A stretch of 64,000 nt of DNA from CAYILR01 sp964364175 (lineage in GTDB: Bacteria; Bdellovibrionota; UBA1018). A model generated the notes under the pieces. It was not told where the DNA came from. It saw nothing but the letters and a program-made list of their open reading frames with translations, and did not search any database. Positions 36,290 to 43,815 of this stretch are shown piece by piece; the stretch's first letter is position 1; each line of letters begins with the position of its first letter. The position numbers and the translations under genes are program-made. The stretch is taken from assembly GCA_964364175.1 (NCBI GenBank), contig CAYILR010000007.1:1-64000 (forward strand), read 5' to 3'.

Positions 36290-37741
36290 TTAATTTGTAA
36301 CTTTAAAAAAGTCTTCGAATGAAACCAATTGGTGAAAAAAACCTTTCAACCCCTGTTCTGATTTTTCGGACATAGCCCCCTCAAAAACTAGAATCGGCCG
36401 AACGCTGTATCCCCTCGGAATCGTGAGTGTTTGGATCTTCTTCTGGACCTCTTTAATGAGACTTGGATCGAGTTGGTCACGCACCTTGAACTCACACACA
36501 TAAATGGTCTTATGCTGAGTCGTGATCAATAGGTCTATCTGGCAGGCACCTTTAGTGCGAGCTGATGCTTTTTGCAAATAAGGGCTCGCCGAAACGATGT
36601 CCGAAGGATTGATCCCCATGATTTTGTAAAGTTCCGCTAAATTCTGAAGAATGAGGTTTTCGAACTGAAACCCAACAGTGACCTCCCAATTCGAAAACTG
36701 ATAAACGGAATCAAAACTGAAATTCCCGCTCAGTATTTTGTCGCGATTGGGCTCGATATATTTGAAATAAAATCGGAGATAATTATCCTTGAGCCGGTAC
36801 CGAGCCACCCCTTGCTTCTTCCCTTTTAAATCGTAAACCGCGTCTTTTTTTATGAAACCCGAAATCTCAAGATTGTTCAGACATTCCGAGAAATCCCCGT
36901 TGGGCTTGAATTTCAGGGCCCGGGCGAGATCAGACATGGAGTACTTCCTGTCCGCCAGCTTTCTCACGATTTTATTATAGGTAGCGTTTCGCTTGAGCAG
37001 AATCTCATTGAAAATTTTATCAAACTCCGAAAAAAGCGGGCCCTCCGGAGTGAAGCAAAGGCGAAGGATGTTTTTTTCAGCGGACTCCGAGGTCACGATT
37101 TCCTCGAGATATTTGGGAACTCCGCCCGTTAGACTGAGTATCTTGAGTTTTTCCAACGAACTGATCAGATTTTTTTTCGCGCCCCAGAACTCATTGCAAG
37201 CTGAGAGAGGCAGTTCTTCGAGCATCATCTGCAAGGAAACCCTCCCCACAAAATCCGCATTTTTTAATATGTTCTTTTCAATCCAGGATGAGACAGAGCC
37301 GCATAAAACCAGATTCATGGAATTGTTTTTTTTGAAATACTTGTCCCACACGACCTTGAGCTGGCCTGGGAAGTCGTTGTCATAGGCTCCCATCCAAGAA
37401 ATCTCATCCAAAAGGACCAACCACTCCCCTTTCTGCGACAGCTTTGCAAGCACGCTCAGAGCCGCGTACCAATCCAAGAATGGAGGGATCGATTTCTTGA
37501 AATGTTCTTGCAGCTGGCTGTGGAAATTCCGGATCTGATCCAAGTTGTCCATGCCCTCTCGCGGAGCGAGACCAGCAATGGAGATGTAGTTTTTGTATTT
37601 TTCACCTATCTGATCAATCAGGGTGCTTTTCCCGATCCGGCGGCGCCCCATCAGCACAACGAGGCTGGGCTTGTCCTTCTTCCTCAGATCCAGGATCCTC
37701 TTTGATTCGCCTTCTCGACCAATGAAGCTCGGCAGCAGCAT
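36290..37741 (-). CDS. ATPase_2/DUF234 family P-loop ATPase
   Basis: A 483-aa protein opening with the family signature FIGREGESKRIL and Walker A GRRRIGKST (~32-40). Walker B is WLVLLDEISWM (~108-118), followed by a Ser-rich sensor (VLCGSVSSWIEKNIL). A winged-helix-like part at ~255-320 precedes DUF234. The C-terminal domain carries QIDLLIT ... YVCEFKV, a D...ExK pattern as in PD-(D/E)XK nucleases. The role of this family is unsettled. The gene sits between dnaG and the opposite-strand XRE/nucleotidyltransferase pair, inside what should be a contiguous rpsU-yqeY-dnaG-rpoD run, so it is part of an acquired block. Confidence 0.75.
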   Translation of the reverse strand: MLLPSFIGREGESKRILDLRKKDKPSLVVLMGRRRIGKSTLIDQIGEKYKNYISIAGLAPREGMDNLDQIRNFHSQLQEHFKKSIPPFLDWYAALSVLAKLSQKGEWLVLLDEISWMGAYDNDFPGQLKVVWDKYFKKNNSMNLVLCGSVSSWIEKNILKNADFVGRVSLQMMLEELPLSACNEFWGAKKNLISSLEKLKILSLTGGVPKYLEEIVTSESAEKNILRLCFTPEGPLFSEFDKIFNEILLKRNATYNKIVRKLADRKYSMSDLARALKFKPNGDFSECLNNLEISGFIKKDAVYDLKGKKQGVARYRLKDNYLRFYFKYIEPNRDKILSGNFSFDSVYQFSNWEVTVGFQFENLILQNLAELYKIMGINPSDIVSASPYLQKASARTKGACQIDLLITTQHKTIYVCEFKVRDQLDPSLIKEVQKKIQTLTIPRGYSVRPILVFEGAMSEKSEQGLKGFFHQLVSFEDFFKVTN

Positions 37742-37752
37742 ATCTTAAGCAT

Positions 37753-37834
37753 ATATCTAACTTTGTAGGTAAGTCTACAAGTTTAGATATAATGAAAATA
37801 TCTAACTTTGTAGGTTAGTATACATTCTTAGATA
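37753..37834. promoter_or_regulatory. Tandem 36-bp imperfect palindromes (operator-like)
   Basis: Two copies at 37754-37789 and 37799-37834, 45 bp apart start to start. Each begins TATCTAACTTTGTAGG and ends TTAGATA, and each is itself an imperfect inverted repeat. They fill the divergent gap between the DUF234 ATPase and XRE genes, where binding by the XRE protein would control both. The operator role is inferred from position and symmetry. Confidence 0.65.
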
Positions 37835-37877
37835 CAACGAAAACTAACAGGTTCTGTTCAATATCTATACTAATTGA

Positions 37878-37903
37878 CTTATTATAATAAGCCTATTATA
37901 ATA
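37878..37903. promoter_or_regulatory. A+T-rich double palindrome at the XRE gene start
   Basis: CTTATTATAATAAG (37878-37891) is a perfect 14-bp palindrome, followed by a second TATTATAATA palindrome (37894-37903) ending 4 bp before the ATG. The TATAAT-like core means it could be both the -10 region and a repressor site for the XRE gene. Confidence 0.55.
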
Positions 37904-37907
37904 AGCT

Positions 37908-38432
37908 ATGGATATCGCGCAATCTCTTTCTAAAATTCGACAGAGAATGGGAATGTCCCAAGCAGAATTGGCTCAAAAATCAGGGGTTTGTTTGGCTACC
38001 ATCCAAAACCTAGAGTCTGGACGAAACACCAATCCCAGCATTCAGGTGATAGAGGCCCTATTGAATGCGATGGGTTTTAAAATGCAGTGGACCGCATTGC
38101 CGATCGATTGGGATCTACTTTCGGATTTTGGAGTACCGCTCTCGAAAATGAATGAATCAAACACTCACTTGCCCCGGAACGCAGCAACCCTGAGCGAGCA
38201 ACTCCGAAGAGCATGTCTGAGCCTTTTGACCGATTTGCAGCAAGAGGACTACGAGAGGAAGCTCCATTCAGTGCAAGCCACTCTCTGGGCCATCAAAACC
38301 CACTACCATAAAATCTATCAGCGTTATTTTGCGAAACAGGAAGCCGCACAAGAAGTCATGAAAAATGTACAAATCGGCAAGGTTCTCAAACTCAGGCGCG
38401 TAGCTCTCGGAGTGTTATGCCAATACCTTTAA
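37908..38432 (+). CDS. XRE-family HTH regulator, putative antitoxin
   Basis: A 174-aa protein with an N-terminal Cro/C1-type helix-turn-helix at residues ~8-60 (MSQAELAQKSGVCLATIQNLESGRNTNPS). The remaining ~110 residues are helical and unassigned, and could contact the partner encoded next. It overlaps the nucleotidyltransferase gene by 16 bp, which suggests a toxin-antitoxin-like or regulator-effector pair. Symmetric sites directly upstream favour autoregulation. Confidence 0.75.
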   Translation: MDIAQSLSKIRQRMGMSQAELAQKSGVCLATIQNLESGRNTNPSIQVIEALLNAMGFKMQWTALPIDWDLLSDFGVPLSKMNESNTHLPRNAATLSEQLRRACLSLLTDLQQEDYERKLHSVQATLWAIKTHYHKIYQRYFAKQEAAQEVMKNVQIGKVLKLRRVALGVLCQYL

Positions 38433-38977
38433 AACCCATCACACAAAAACTTTTGGAAAAGTTTTTTAAAATTACTCAAAAAAAATTGAAAGGCGAATGG
38501 GTGCTTTTGGGAGGATCCGTTCTTCCGGCCATGGGCGCCCACCATCGAGACACTGTGGATATTGACTTCATGCCGATCGGAGATCTTTCTATTCAAGATC
38601 AACTCAGGCTTTTTGAGGTTTCCGAAGAAATAGGCCTACCCATTGAAGCCATCAATTCGGCAGCTTCAATATTCCTCCACCGAATCAAAAATTTCAAATC
38701 CGAGCTCGTGCCCCTGGCTCAATCTAAGCAACTCACTATTTATCGGCCTTCGCTCAAGCTTCTCATTCAACTCAAGATGAATCGGCTTTCGGACTCCGAT
38801 CTTCAAGACTGCATCAAAATGGCTTCTTTGATTTCAAAAGAAAAAAAATACAAAAACGAGCTGGCTCCTGCGAAAAACTTTCTCAGTGAAATTCAGGCTG
38901 AAATTCAAAAATCTCAGCTCCTAGAAAGAACGGAGCGGCTTAAAAGCTTGGCTCAAATGCTTTCTCGTTTGTTATAA
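38417..38977 (+). CDS. Nucleotidyltransferase-fold protein, putative toxin (AbiEii/DUF6036-like)
   Basis: A 186-aa protein with the minimal pattern of a pol-beta-type nucleotidyltransferase: LLGGSVLPAMG (Gly-Gly-Ser at 32-34) followed by HRDTVDID (44-50), placing two Asp at 48 and 50 for metal binding. The rest is helical with a Lys-rich segment. The order GGS then R-x-T-x-D-I-D is that of AbiEii/DUF6036-type proteins rather than of tRNA CCA or polyA enzymes. It starts inside the XRE gene (16-bp overlap). The target is unknown. Confidence 0.65.
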   Translation: MPIPLKPITQKLLEKFFKITQKKLKGEWVLLGGSVLPAMGAHHRDTVDIDFMPIGDLSIQDQLRLFEVSEEIGLPIEAINSAASIFLHRIKNFKSELVPLAQSKQLTIYRPSLKLLIQLKMNRLSDSDLQDCIKMASLISKEKKYKNELAPAKNFLSEIQAEIQKSQLLERTERLKSLAQMLSRLL

Positions 38978-39004
38978 AGTACAATTTTTAGAAACGCCTT
39001 TGGA

Positions 39005-39454
39005 TTACGCGCCGAGCTTTTCTCGAACCAACTGTTGTATGCGTTTTCCATCAGCGCGTCCTTGGACTTTCGGTAGCAGGACTTTCATCACCGCACCCAG
39101 ATCTTTAATCGTGGTGGCTTTGGCTTCTGCCACAGCGGACAGAACTTCTTTTTGTAGGTCTTCATCGCTCATCTGAGCGGGAACATACTTGGTCAGGAAT
39201 TTGAGCTCAGCTTCTTCTTTGGCGACCAAATCTTCGCGGCCACCTTTACGAAATTGATCAATCGACTCTTGGCGCTGCTTGATGAGAGTAGCGGCGATCT
39301 TTTGAACTCCAGCATCATCGAGATCAATGCGATCATCGATTTCTTTTTTGCGTACAGCAGCGTGCAAGCTGCGAGCATACCCCAGGGTTTCTTTGTCCCC
39401 AGATTTCATTGAGGTTTTGATGGTATCGGAAAGTGTTTCTTTGAGTGTGGGCAT
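39005..39454 (-). CDS. yqeY: GatB/YqeY domain protein
   Basis: A 149-aa stand-alone YqeY. Family blocks are LKETLSDTIKTSMKSGDKETLGYAR at the N-terminus, IKQRQESIDQFRKGGREDLVAKEEAELKFLTKYVPAQMS in the middle, and DLGAVMKVLLPKVQGRADGKRIQQLVREKL at the end. It resembles the tRNA-binding tail of GatB/GatE and may assist tRNA-dependent amidation; this has not been settled for stand-alone proteins. GAGG precedes the ATG. It lies 76 bp after rpsU and is normally followed by dnaG, which here is 2.8 kb away. Confidence 0.92.
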   Translation of the reverse strand: MPTLKETLSDTIKTSMKSGDKETLGYARSLHAAVRKKEIDDRIDLDDAGVQKIAATLIKQRQESIDQFRKGGREDLVAKEEAELKFLTKYVPAQMSDEDLQKEVLSAVAEAKATTIKDLGAVMKVLLPKVQGRADGKRIQQLVREKLGA

Positions 39455-39530
39455 GATGACCTCAAATCTGACCCGATGAGCACGAAAATACGTACCGTGA
39501 TGTGCTCACCGGACCAAAAACTGAACGAGC

Positions 39531-39758
39531 TTAGTATCTTTCTTTTTCTTTATCTTTGTCCCGTGGGGGCCGACTAAATGTTTTCTTCATCGACCGTTTA
39601 CGGGCAGCGATAGCTTTCTTTTTTCTTTTAACAGAAGGTTTTTCGTAGGCTTCGCGCTTGCGAACTTCCGACAAAATACCAGATTTTTCACATGACTTCT
39701 TAAAGCGCTTAATAGCGGCTTCAAAAGAGTCTCCATCTCGAATTACGATTCCTGGCAT
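39531..39758 (-). CDS. rpsU: Ribosomal protein bS21
   Basis: A 75-aa small-subunit protein: PGIVIRDGDSFEAAIKRFKKSCEKSGILSEVRKREAYEKPSVKRKKK, then a basic tail. This is the canonical bS21 pattern, with a slightly extended charged C-terminus (PPRDKDKEKERY). The gene heads the rpsU-yqeY-(dnaG-rpoD) cluster and has an unusually complete Shine-Dalgarno site and a recognisable promoter. Confidence 0.96.
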   Translation of the reverse strand: MPGIVIRDGDSFEAAIKRFKKSCEKSGILSEVRKREAYEKPSVKRKKKAIAARKRSMKKTFSRPPRDKDKEKERY

Positions 39759-39761
39759 ATG

Positions 39762-39771
39762 TCACCTCCTT
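39762..39771 (-). promoter_or_regulatory. Full-length Shine-Dalgarno site of rpsU
   Basis: On the minus strand AAGGAGGTGA lies 3 nt before the ATG: ten consecutive bases complementary to the 16S rRNA 3' end. It is the strongest ribosome-binding site I noticed in the window. Confidence 0.85.
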
Positions 39772-39794
39772 CCAAGGTAAATTTTGAGTAATTC

Positions 39795-39824
39795 TGTATA
39801 GACGACTTGTCTGGTCTGTTGCAA
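39795..39824 (-). promoter_or_regulatory. Putative sigma-70 promoter of rpsU
   Basis: Minus-strand TTGCAA (39819-39824) and TATACA (39795-39800) separated by 18 bp, about 37 bp upstream of the rpsU start codon. Each box matches consensus at four of six positions. Confidence 0.45.
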
Positions 39825-39838
39825 TCTAAATTACGTCT

Positions 39839-40194
39839 ATGCTCAAAAAAGGCTCATTGATCCTGTCCATCTGGTGCTTCATCAACATCCTGCCTGGAAT
39901 CGGCTCGCTGATTTTCATCCTACTGGGCAACCACGCCCCGGCCTTCCGTATGCTCCATACTGCTGAGGAGATCCCTGGATTGGACGCAAATGCCTGGCCA
40001 AAGGCGAACGTTGGGCGTTTTTCACCCTGGCTATCGGCCTCCTGATCACCCAAATCGCGGCCTACGCCTCCGACCACCTATTTGCTGGGAAAAACCTGAT
40101 GACGGTCCACCTATCGTCATTGATTTTGATCCTGGGCTTCGGACTTTGTGCAAAGGAGCTATTCTCAAAAGTGGCTCGCGCCACGATAAAATAA
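39839..40194 (+). pseudogene. Small membrane protein gene with a frameshift
   Basis: From ATG 39839 the frame encodes a membrane-type N-terminus (LILSIWCFINILPGIGSLIFILLG, then NHAPAFRMLHTAEEIPG). It then loses coding character and runs to a stop near 40045. From about 39973 another frame continues with equally membrane-like sequence (ERWAFFTLAIGLLITQIAAY; LSSLILILGFGLCAKELF) to a stop at 40194. Together they would make a protein of ~118 aa with three membrane segments, so one indel between about 39965 and 40040 seems to have split the gene. The last codons (VARAT) come from a dispersed-repeat copy. A sequencing error is the alternative. Confidence 0.65.
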
Positions 40195-40213
40195 CCAGTG
40201 GCTCGCGCCACGA
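40171..40213 (+). repeat. 16-bp dispersed palindromic repeat, copies 2 and 3 in tandem
   Basis: GTGGCTCGCGCCACGA at 40171-40186 and again at 40198-40213, 27 bp apart start to start, both on the plus strand. The first supplies the last sense codons of the broken membrane-protein gene. Confidence 0.85.
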
Positions 40214-40215
40214 CA

Positions 40216-40258
40216 AATAAAACAAGAGGCAGCTGCTCCGTAGAACAGCTACCTCTTG
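40216..40258 (-). terminator. Intrinsic terminator of the small exported-protein gene
   Basis: On the minus strand a 13-bp stem with one mismatch (arms 40246-40258 and 40223-40235) around a 10-nt loop is followed by TTTTATTTG. It lies 40 bp after the stop of the gene at 40298-40717. Confidence 0.75.
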
Positions 40259-40297
40259 CAAACCACAACTCTCTCCAATTGTGTTTAAATGAATCTA

Positions 40298-40717
40298 TTA
40301 ATTTTGCTGATACGAAAGAATGTATCCAGCAAGATCACGAGTAGAAAGGGCATCCACCTCGCTCACGCCTTGCTCATGAGCAGCCTGACGGAAAGTTCCC
40401 ATCGCTTCTTCGAGGGCAATCGTCATTTCGCCGCCCAAGAGATAGTCGCGTGCGTCTTCTTGAGCCATCAAAACAGTGTTTTGCTTGTATGAATCCCTGT
40501 CCAAAGCAACGAAAGTGGTCACCAAAGCAGCGAGTGCCGACAACATCAAGCAACCTTCAGCGTATCCAACCATGCACATCACAGTAGACAATCCCAATGG
40601 GCCTCCGCCGTAATAAATCACATCCACATGTCCGCGCCCACGAGCGTGCGAAACCGTCGCCGAAGTCAAAGCTGCCAAGAGCGCTACCGATAAAACAATC
40701 CGTTTTGAAATACTCAT
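40298..40717 (-). CDS. Small exported protein, paralogue of the protein at 21173-21571
   Basis: A 139-aa protein with a signal peptide (RIVLSVALLAALTSATVSHA). A Gly-rich stretch follows, then a hydrophobic segment with two Cys (TVMCMVGYAEGCLMLSALAALVTTFVAL). The C-terminal part has SYKQN, QEDARDYLLGGEMT and STRDLAGYILSY, which align with the same positions in the protein at 21173-21571. Function unknown; the conserved EDA..(F/Y)LLG.EMT block is the best handle. It stands alone with a strong terminator. Confidence 0.72.
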   Translation of the reverse strand: MSISKRIVLSVALLAALTSATVSHARGRGHVDVIYYGGGPLGLSTVMCMVGYAEGCLMLSALAALVTTFVALDRDSYKQNTVLMAQEDARDYLLGGEMTIALEEAMGTFRQAAHEQGVSEVDALSTRDLAGYILSYQQN

Positions 40718-40788
40718 AAATAATTCCTTCCCTATATCTCCAATATGCCCGGTCTACTATCGCAGCCCGGACATATTTGCAACATTTT

Positions 40789-42345
40789 CTATTTACAGTT
40801 TTGTTCCATGTAACTGTGAACACCGCTTTTTTGATTGTAAATGGAGTCGTAAATATTCATCCAATAACAGGCATTTTTGAGATCCTTTTGATCCATCTGC
40901 ATCTGAAAAAGGTAATTGATCGTCACCATTTCATAAGGAAAGTACTTGAGACGATCCAACAGAAGCCGCTGAGCTTCGTCTTTTCTGCCTTGCTGATACT
41001 CCAACAAAGCATGTCGGAGGCAAACTCGTCCAAAAGACGGAGCGAGCTTGCAAGCCCACTCCATTCGCTTTGGATTTTCTGGACTGAGAGCTTCGGCATA
41101 GGCTGCATAAAATTCACCCACTGCCGTCCATGCGTACACAGAATAAAAAACAAAGAACCACAAATTTGTAACCCCTCGAATGAAAGAAATCCTTTCGATT
41201 GAGGGGGTACAAACCATTTGCAAGGTCTGATTTGAAAGAGATCCTTTCATTTGAGCGGTCACAAATCTGCTGAGTAAGAATCCTCCTACCGCCGCCACCA
41301 TCAAACTTGGCAGAGCGTTCTGCATTGGAAACTGAAAAGACATTTCAATTCCAAGAAAAACAAAAAATGCCCAAACGAATTGCCTCTCGGGCTCCGACAG
41401 ATCGTTGCGAGATCGAAAAAATTTTCGCCCGAATCCAAGAAGTAGAAAAAAAAGCAATGCTACCACAACCACACCCTCTTCGACCAGAAAACGCAAAAAC
41501 TCGTTATGAGGCGATCGATCTGCCATTCCCTCTTCGGGCTCGACCACCGTTTTGGCTTTGTAAGGAGGAAAAGTATATTGAAACCGATCGGGGCCCACAC
41601 CGAATGGGAAATCCCGAATCATCAGCAGCGTCGCTCGCCAGACCTCCAATCGATAGGCTGCATTGCTGCCCTTCTCCACTTGATGTGCACCGGATTGAGT
41701 TTGAGTGGGATTCTGTCGCAAAAATCCCACGCACAAAGTAAAACTGATCGCACACAAAAACAAAATCAGTGCTCGCTTGTAAGTCATCAAGCGTTGGCGA
41801 TAAACCGCTACCCCGAAAGCCAGCCCCGTAGCCAGCCAAACCGACCGGCAGAGCAAGAAATAAATATACGAAGTACTCAACACGATTGAGGCATCAATGA
41901 AACAAATCATCCACCTGGATAAATTTTTGGATTCGCGTAAGGCAAACCATTGAAACACCAATGCACAACCCAAGAACTGCGCAGTGATATTGGAATGACC
42001 AAAAGTCGACGCGATTTCGAAATAAGGAACATTATCTGAAGGAATGAGAGTGAGAATCTGTACTATTCCATACAAAGCGACTCCAAACGAGGAGAGACTC
42101 AGCACAAAACCGATTTTTTGCAAACCTTGTTCGGCTTTAAGGAAGTACTGAAAAAACAGCAGAATCCAAATCCCAAAAGAAGCTCGATCCAAAAAAACAC
42201 TTTGCCAATGAAACGGACGAGTTCGAATGGTGTTTACGATCATGACTCCCAGAAGGAGTATCAGCGCGATCCACCCCGCTCGGGGGATATGGGGCATTTT
42301 TCGATTCCGAATGAATAAACCTAACCCCACAAAACACGGAATCAA
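40789..42345 (-). CDS. O-antigen ligase/polymerase family membrane protein, 5' end out of frame
   Basis: A multi-span inner-membrane protein of the O-antigen ligase (WaaL/Wzy-like) family. The signature region reads YRLEVWRATLLMIRDFPFGVGPDRFQ, then HNEFLRFLVEEG, followed by further membrane segments and a C-terminal TPR-like part (~430-518). The given frame opens only at a poor TTG (42345). Family-like residues (PLIFIPIFDDPFTVPKD) continue upstream in the same frame to an A9 tract at 42412-42420. Beyond the tract an ATG at 42428 is one base out of frame. A tenth base in the tract would join them into a normal N-terminus (MFAFFF then VPLIFIPIF). The gene is therefore either switched off by slippage or carries a homopolymer error. 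Confidence 0.75.
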   Translation of the reverse strand: MIPCFVGLGLFIRNRKMPHIPRAGWIALILLLGVMIVNTIRTRPFHWQSVFLDRASFGIWILLFFQYFLKAEQGLQKIGFVLSLSSFGVALYGIVQILTLIPSDNVPYFEIASTFGHSNITAQFLGCALVFQWFALRESKNLSRWMICFIDASIVLSTSYIYFLLCRSVWLATGLAFGVAVYRQRLMTYKRALILFLCAISFTLCVGFLRQNPTQTQSGAHQVEKGSNAAYRLEVWRATLLMIRDFPFGVGPDRFQYTFPPYKAKTVVEPEEGMADRSPHNEFLRFLVEEGVVVVALLFFLLLGFGRKFFRSRNDLSEPERQFVWAFFVFLGIEMSFQFPMQNALPSLMVAAVGGFLLSRFVTAQMKGSLSNQTLQMVCTPSIERISFIRGVTNLWFFVFYSVYAWTAVGEFYAAYAEALSPENPKRMEWACKLAPSFGRVCLRHALLEYQQGRKDEAQRLLLDRLKYFPYEMVTINYLFQMQMDQKDLKNACYWMNIYDSIYNQKSGVHSYMEQNCK

Positions 42346-42411
42346 ATGAACCAGCAGGTCCTTAGGAACCGTGAATGGGTCATCAAATATGGGAATAAAA
42401 ATCAGCGGGAC

Positions 42412-42420
42412 AAAAAAAAA
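42412..42420. repeat. A9 homopolymer at the 5' end of the O-antigen ligase gene
   Basis: Nine consecutive A on the plus strand (T9 in the coding sense), five bases inside the ATG at 42428. The two frames on either side are one base out of register. This is the layout of a contingency (slipped-strand) switch. Confidence 0.7.
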
Positions 42421-42506
42421 GCAAACATCGGAATAAAATCCCAGACAGACCCGCTTGATTTAAATTCGTGCCAAATCTGCCTGGGATTCAAAACTGTACC
42501 TTTTGC

Positions 42507-43343
42507 TCAATGACTCTTTACACTATCAGGTTTCCTAGAACCCTGGGTGCTAGTCGGAGGAGCGCCTCTCCCCTGATCGATGATATGGCCCGAATTAGGT
42601 TTATTGCCTGAACGAGTATTCACACGAGCATCTGCTGCCGTTTGAGCATAGTCGGGATCAGCTTCGGATTGTTTGGCATCGCGATCCCGAGGATAAAATA
42701 TCGGCAGCACACCTTTGCTAGGTTTGCTCACTAGATCATATGCAAATGTTGGATATCCACCTGCCTTACAATATCCAGCGGCGATCAATGCATCAAACTG
42801 AGATTTTAGTTCTGCTCGTTTGTAAGCCAATGCGACCGAATGCATTGTAACACCCGGTGGCCACATATTGCCTGCCGGCTGTATTACCACTTTTGGGCGA
42901 TATTCAGATTCTGGTGCGAGGTAAATACTGAAATGCCAGCTTCCGGTATCGTCTTTAATTTGGGTGACGTTGCAATAAGGCGCAAAAGACTCTATGGGCA
43001 TTTTACATTTGCGTTGCGCAACCAATTGTTTGACTACAATCAACGATTCCGCAATATTGCCACGCAAATTTCCTTCTTTAGACCAGTAAGGTGAGCAGCC
43101 TCCCGAGAGCCATTTCTTTTGATCTCCCTTGGGGTCTCCATTTTTATCCACTGCAGGGGAACCTTCTGAGCAATAGGTCACAGTTCCAATCGGGCCAGGC
43201 GCTCCTCTCACTGGACCATCCGGAGAAGAAACACCCGATTGAATCAAACAATATTGCGAATCATCCGCCAGCGTTGAAAAGGTAGCCACAAAACTCATCG
43301 CTAGAACAACTGCACTATTTTTCCACCCTGTCATCTTTGTCAT
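42507..43343 (-). CDS. Secreted Cys-containing hypothetical protein
   Basis: About 278 aa. The start is set at ATG 43343, which has AGGGGA 9 nt upstream and opens directly onto a signal peptide (NSAVVLAMSFVATFSTLADD); the frame is open to 43439. The mature part has several Cys, a collagen-like DGPVRGAPGPIG stretch, a WHFSIYLAPESEYRP strand region and a low-complexity polar tail (NTRSGNKPNSGH...). No family recognised. It is divergent from the MNT antitoxin gene. Confidence 0.62.
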   Translation of the reverse strand: MTKMTGWKNSAVVLAMSFVATFSTLADDSQYCLIQSGVSSPDGPVRGAPGPIGTVTYCSEGSPAVDKNGDPKGDQKKWLSGGCSPYWSKEGNLRGNIAESLIVVKQLVAQRKCKMPIESFAPYCNVTQIKDDTGSWHFSIYLAPESEYRPKVVIQPAGNMWPPGVTMHSVALAYKRAELKSQFDALIAAGYCKAGGYPTFAYDLVSKPSKGVLPIFYPRDRDAKQSEADPDYAQTAADARVNTRSGNKPNSGHIIDQGRGAPPTSTQGSRKPDSVKSH

Positions 43344-43461
43344 CTGAATGATTCCCCTCGTTAATTTTAGTCCCATAACGAGTCTATTTGGCTCTCGAAA
43401 AAAAAAAAATCGATATTTTTTTGACACCGACTCAATCACACGTTTCTGCTATCATTTATCT

Positions 43462-43815
43462 ATGCTTCATCCAGGTCCCACACCCGTACGACTCACTCAG
43501 GAAGAAAAATCGTTGATTCGAGACGGGATCGAAAAAGTTTTTAAAAATCTGGGTGTTTCCTGCGAAGAAATCAGCTTATTCGGCTCGCGAACACAGATGA
43601 ATGCCAAGGGCGGAGATATTGATCTCTACATTCGATTCAAACCCACTTCGAAACCCCTGGATGAGTGGGGACTTAAGGCAAAAATTAAAATCGCCCTAAA
43701 TGACCTCCTCGGTGAACAAAAAATAGACATTGTTCTGGATGACATGCAAAAAGATCTGGGAGCTTTTGGAAAACTTATTCAAAATCAAAAAGTGGAATTA
43801 TGGAAAAAAAACTAG
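43462..43815 (+). CDS. mntA: MntA-type minimal nucleotidyltransferase antitoxin
   Basis: A 117-aa minimal nucleotidyltransferase. The motif is LFGSRTQMNAKGGDIDLYI: GS at 41-42, Asp 52 and Asp 54 as metal ligands, and a third Asp in KIDIVLDD. In characterised HEPN/MNT systems the MNT protein transfers AMP onto a Tyr of the HEPN toxin and so neutralises it. The start is placed at ATG 43462, where family-like sequence begins; the frame is open to 43348. It overlaps the HEPN gene by 16 bp, as usual for these pairs. Confidence 0.87.
   Translation: MLHPGPTPVRLTQEEKSLIRDGIEKVFKNLGVSCEEISLFGSRTQMNAKGGDIDLYIRFKPTSKPLDEWGLKAKIKIALNDLLGEQKIDIVLDDMQKDLGAFGKLIQNQKVELWKKN

Noticed and set aside
43398..43409. 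A12 homopolymer upstream of mntA
   Set aside because: It lies between genes, before the chosen start codons on both sides, so slippage would not change a reading frame; a promoter-spacing effect is possible but unsupported.
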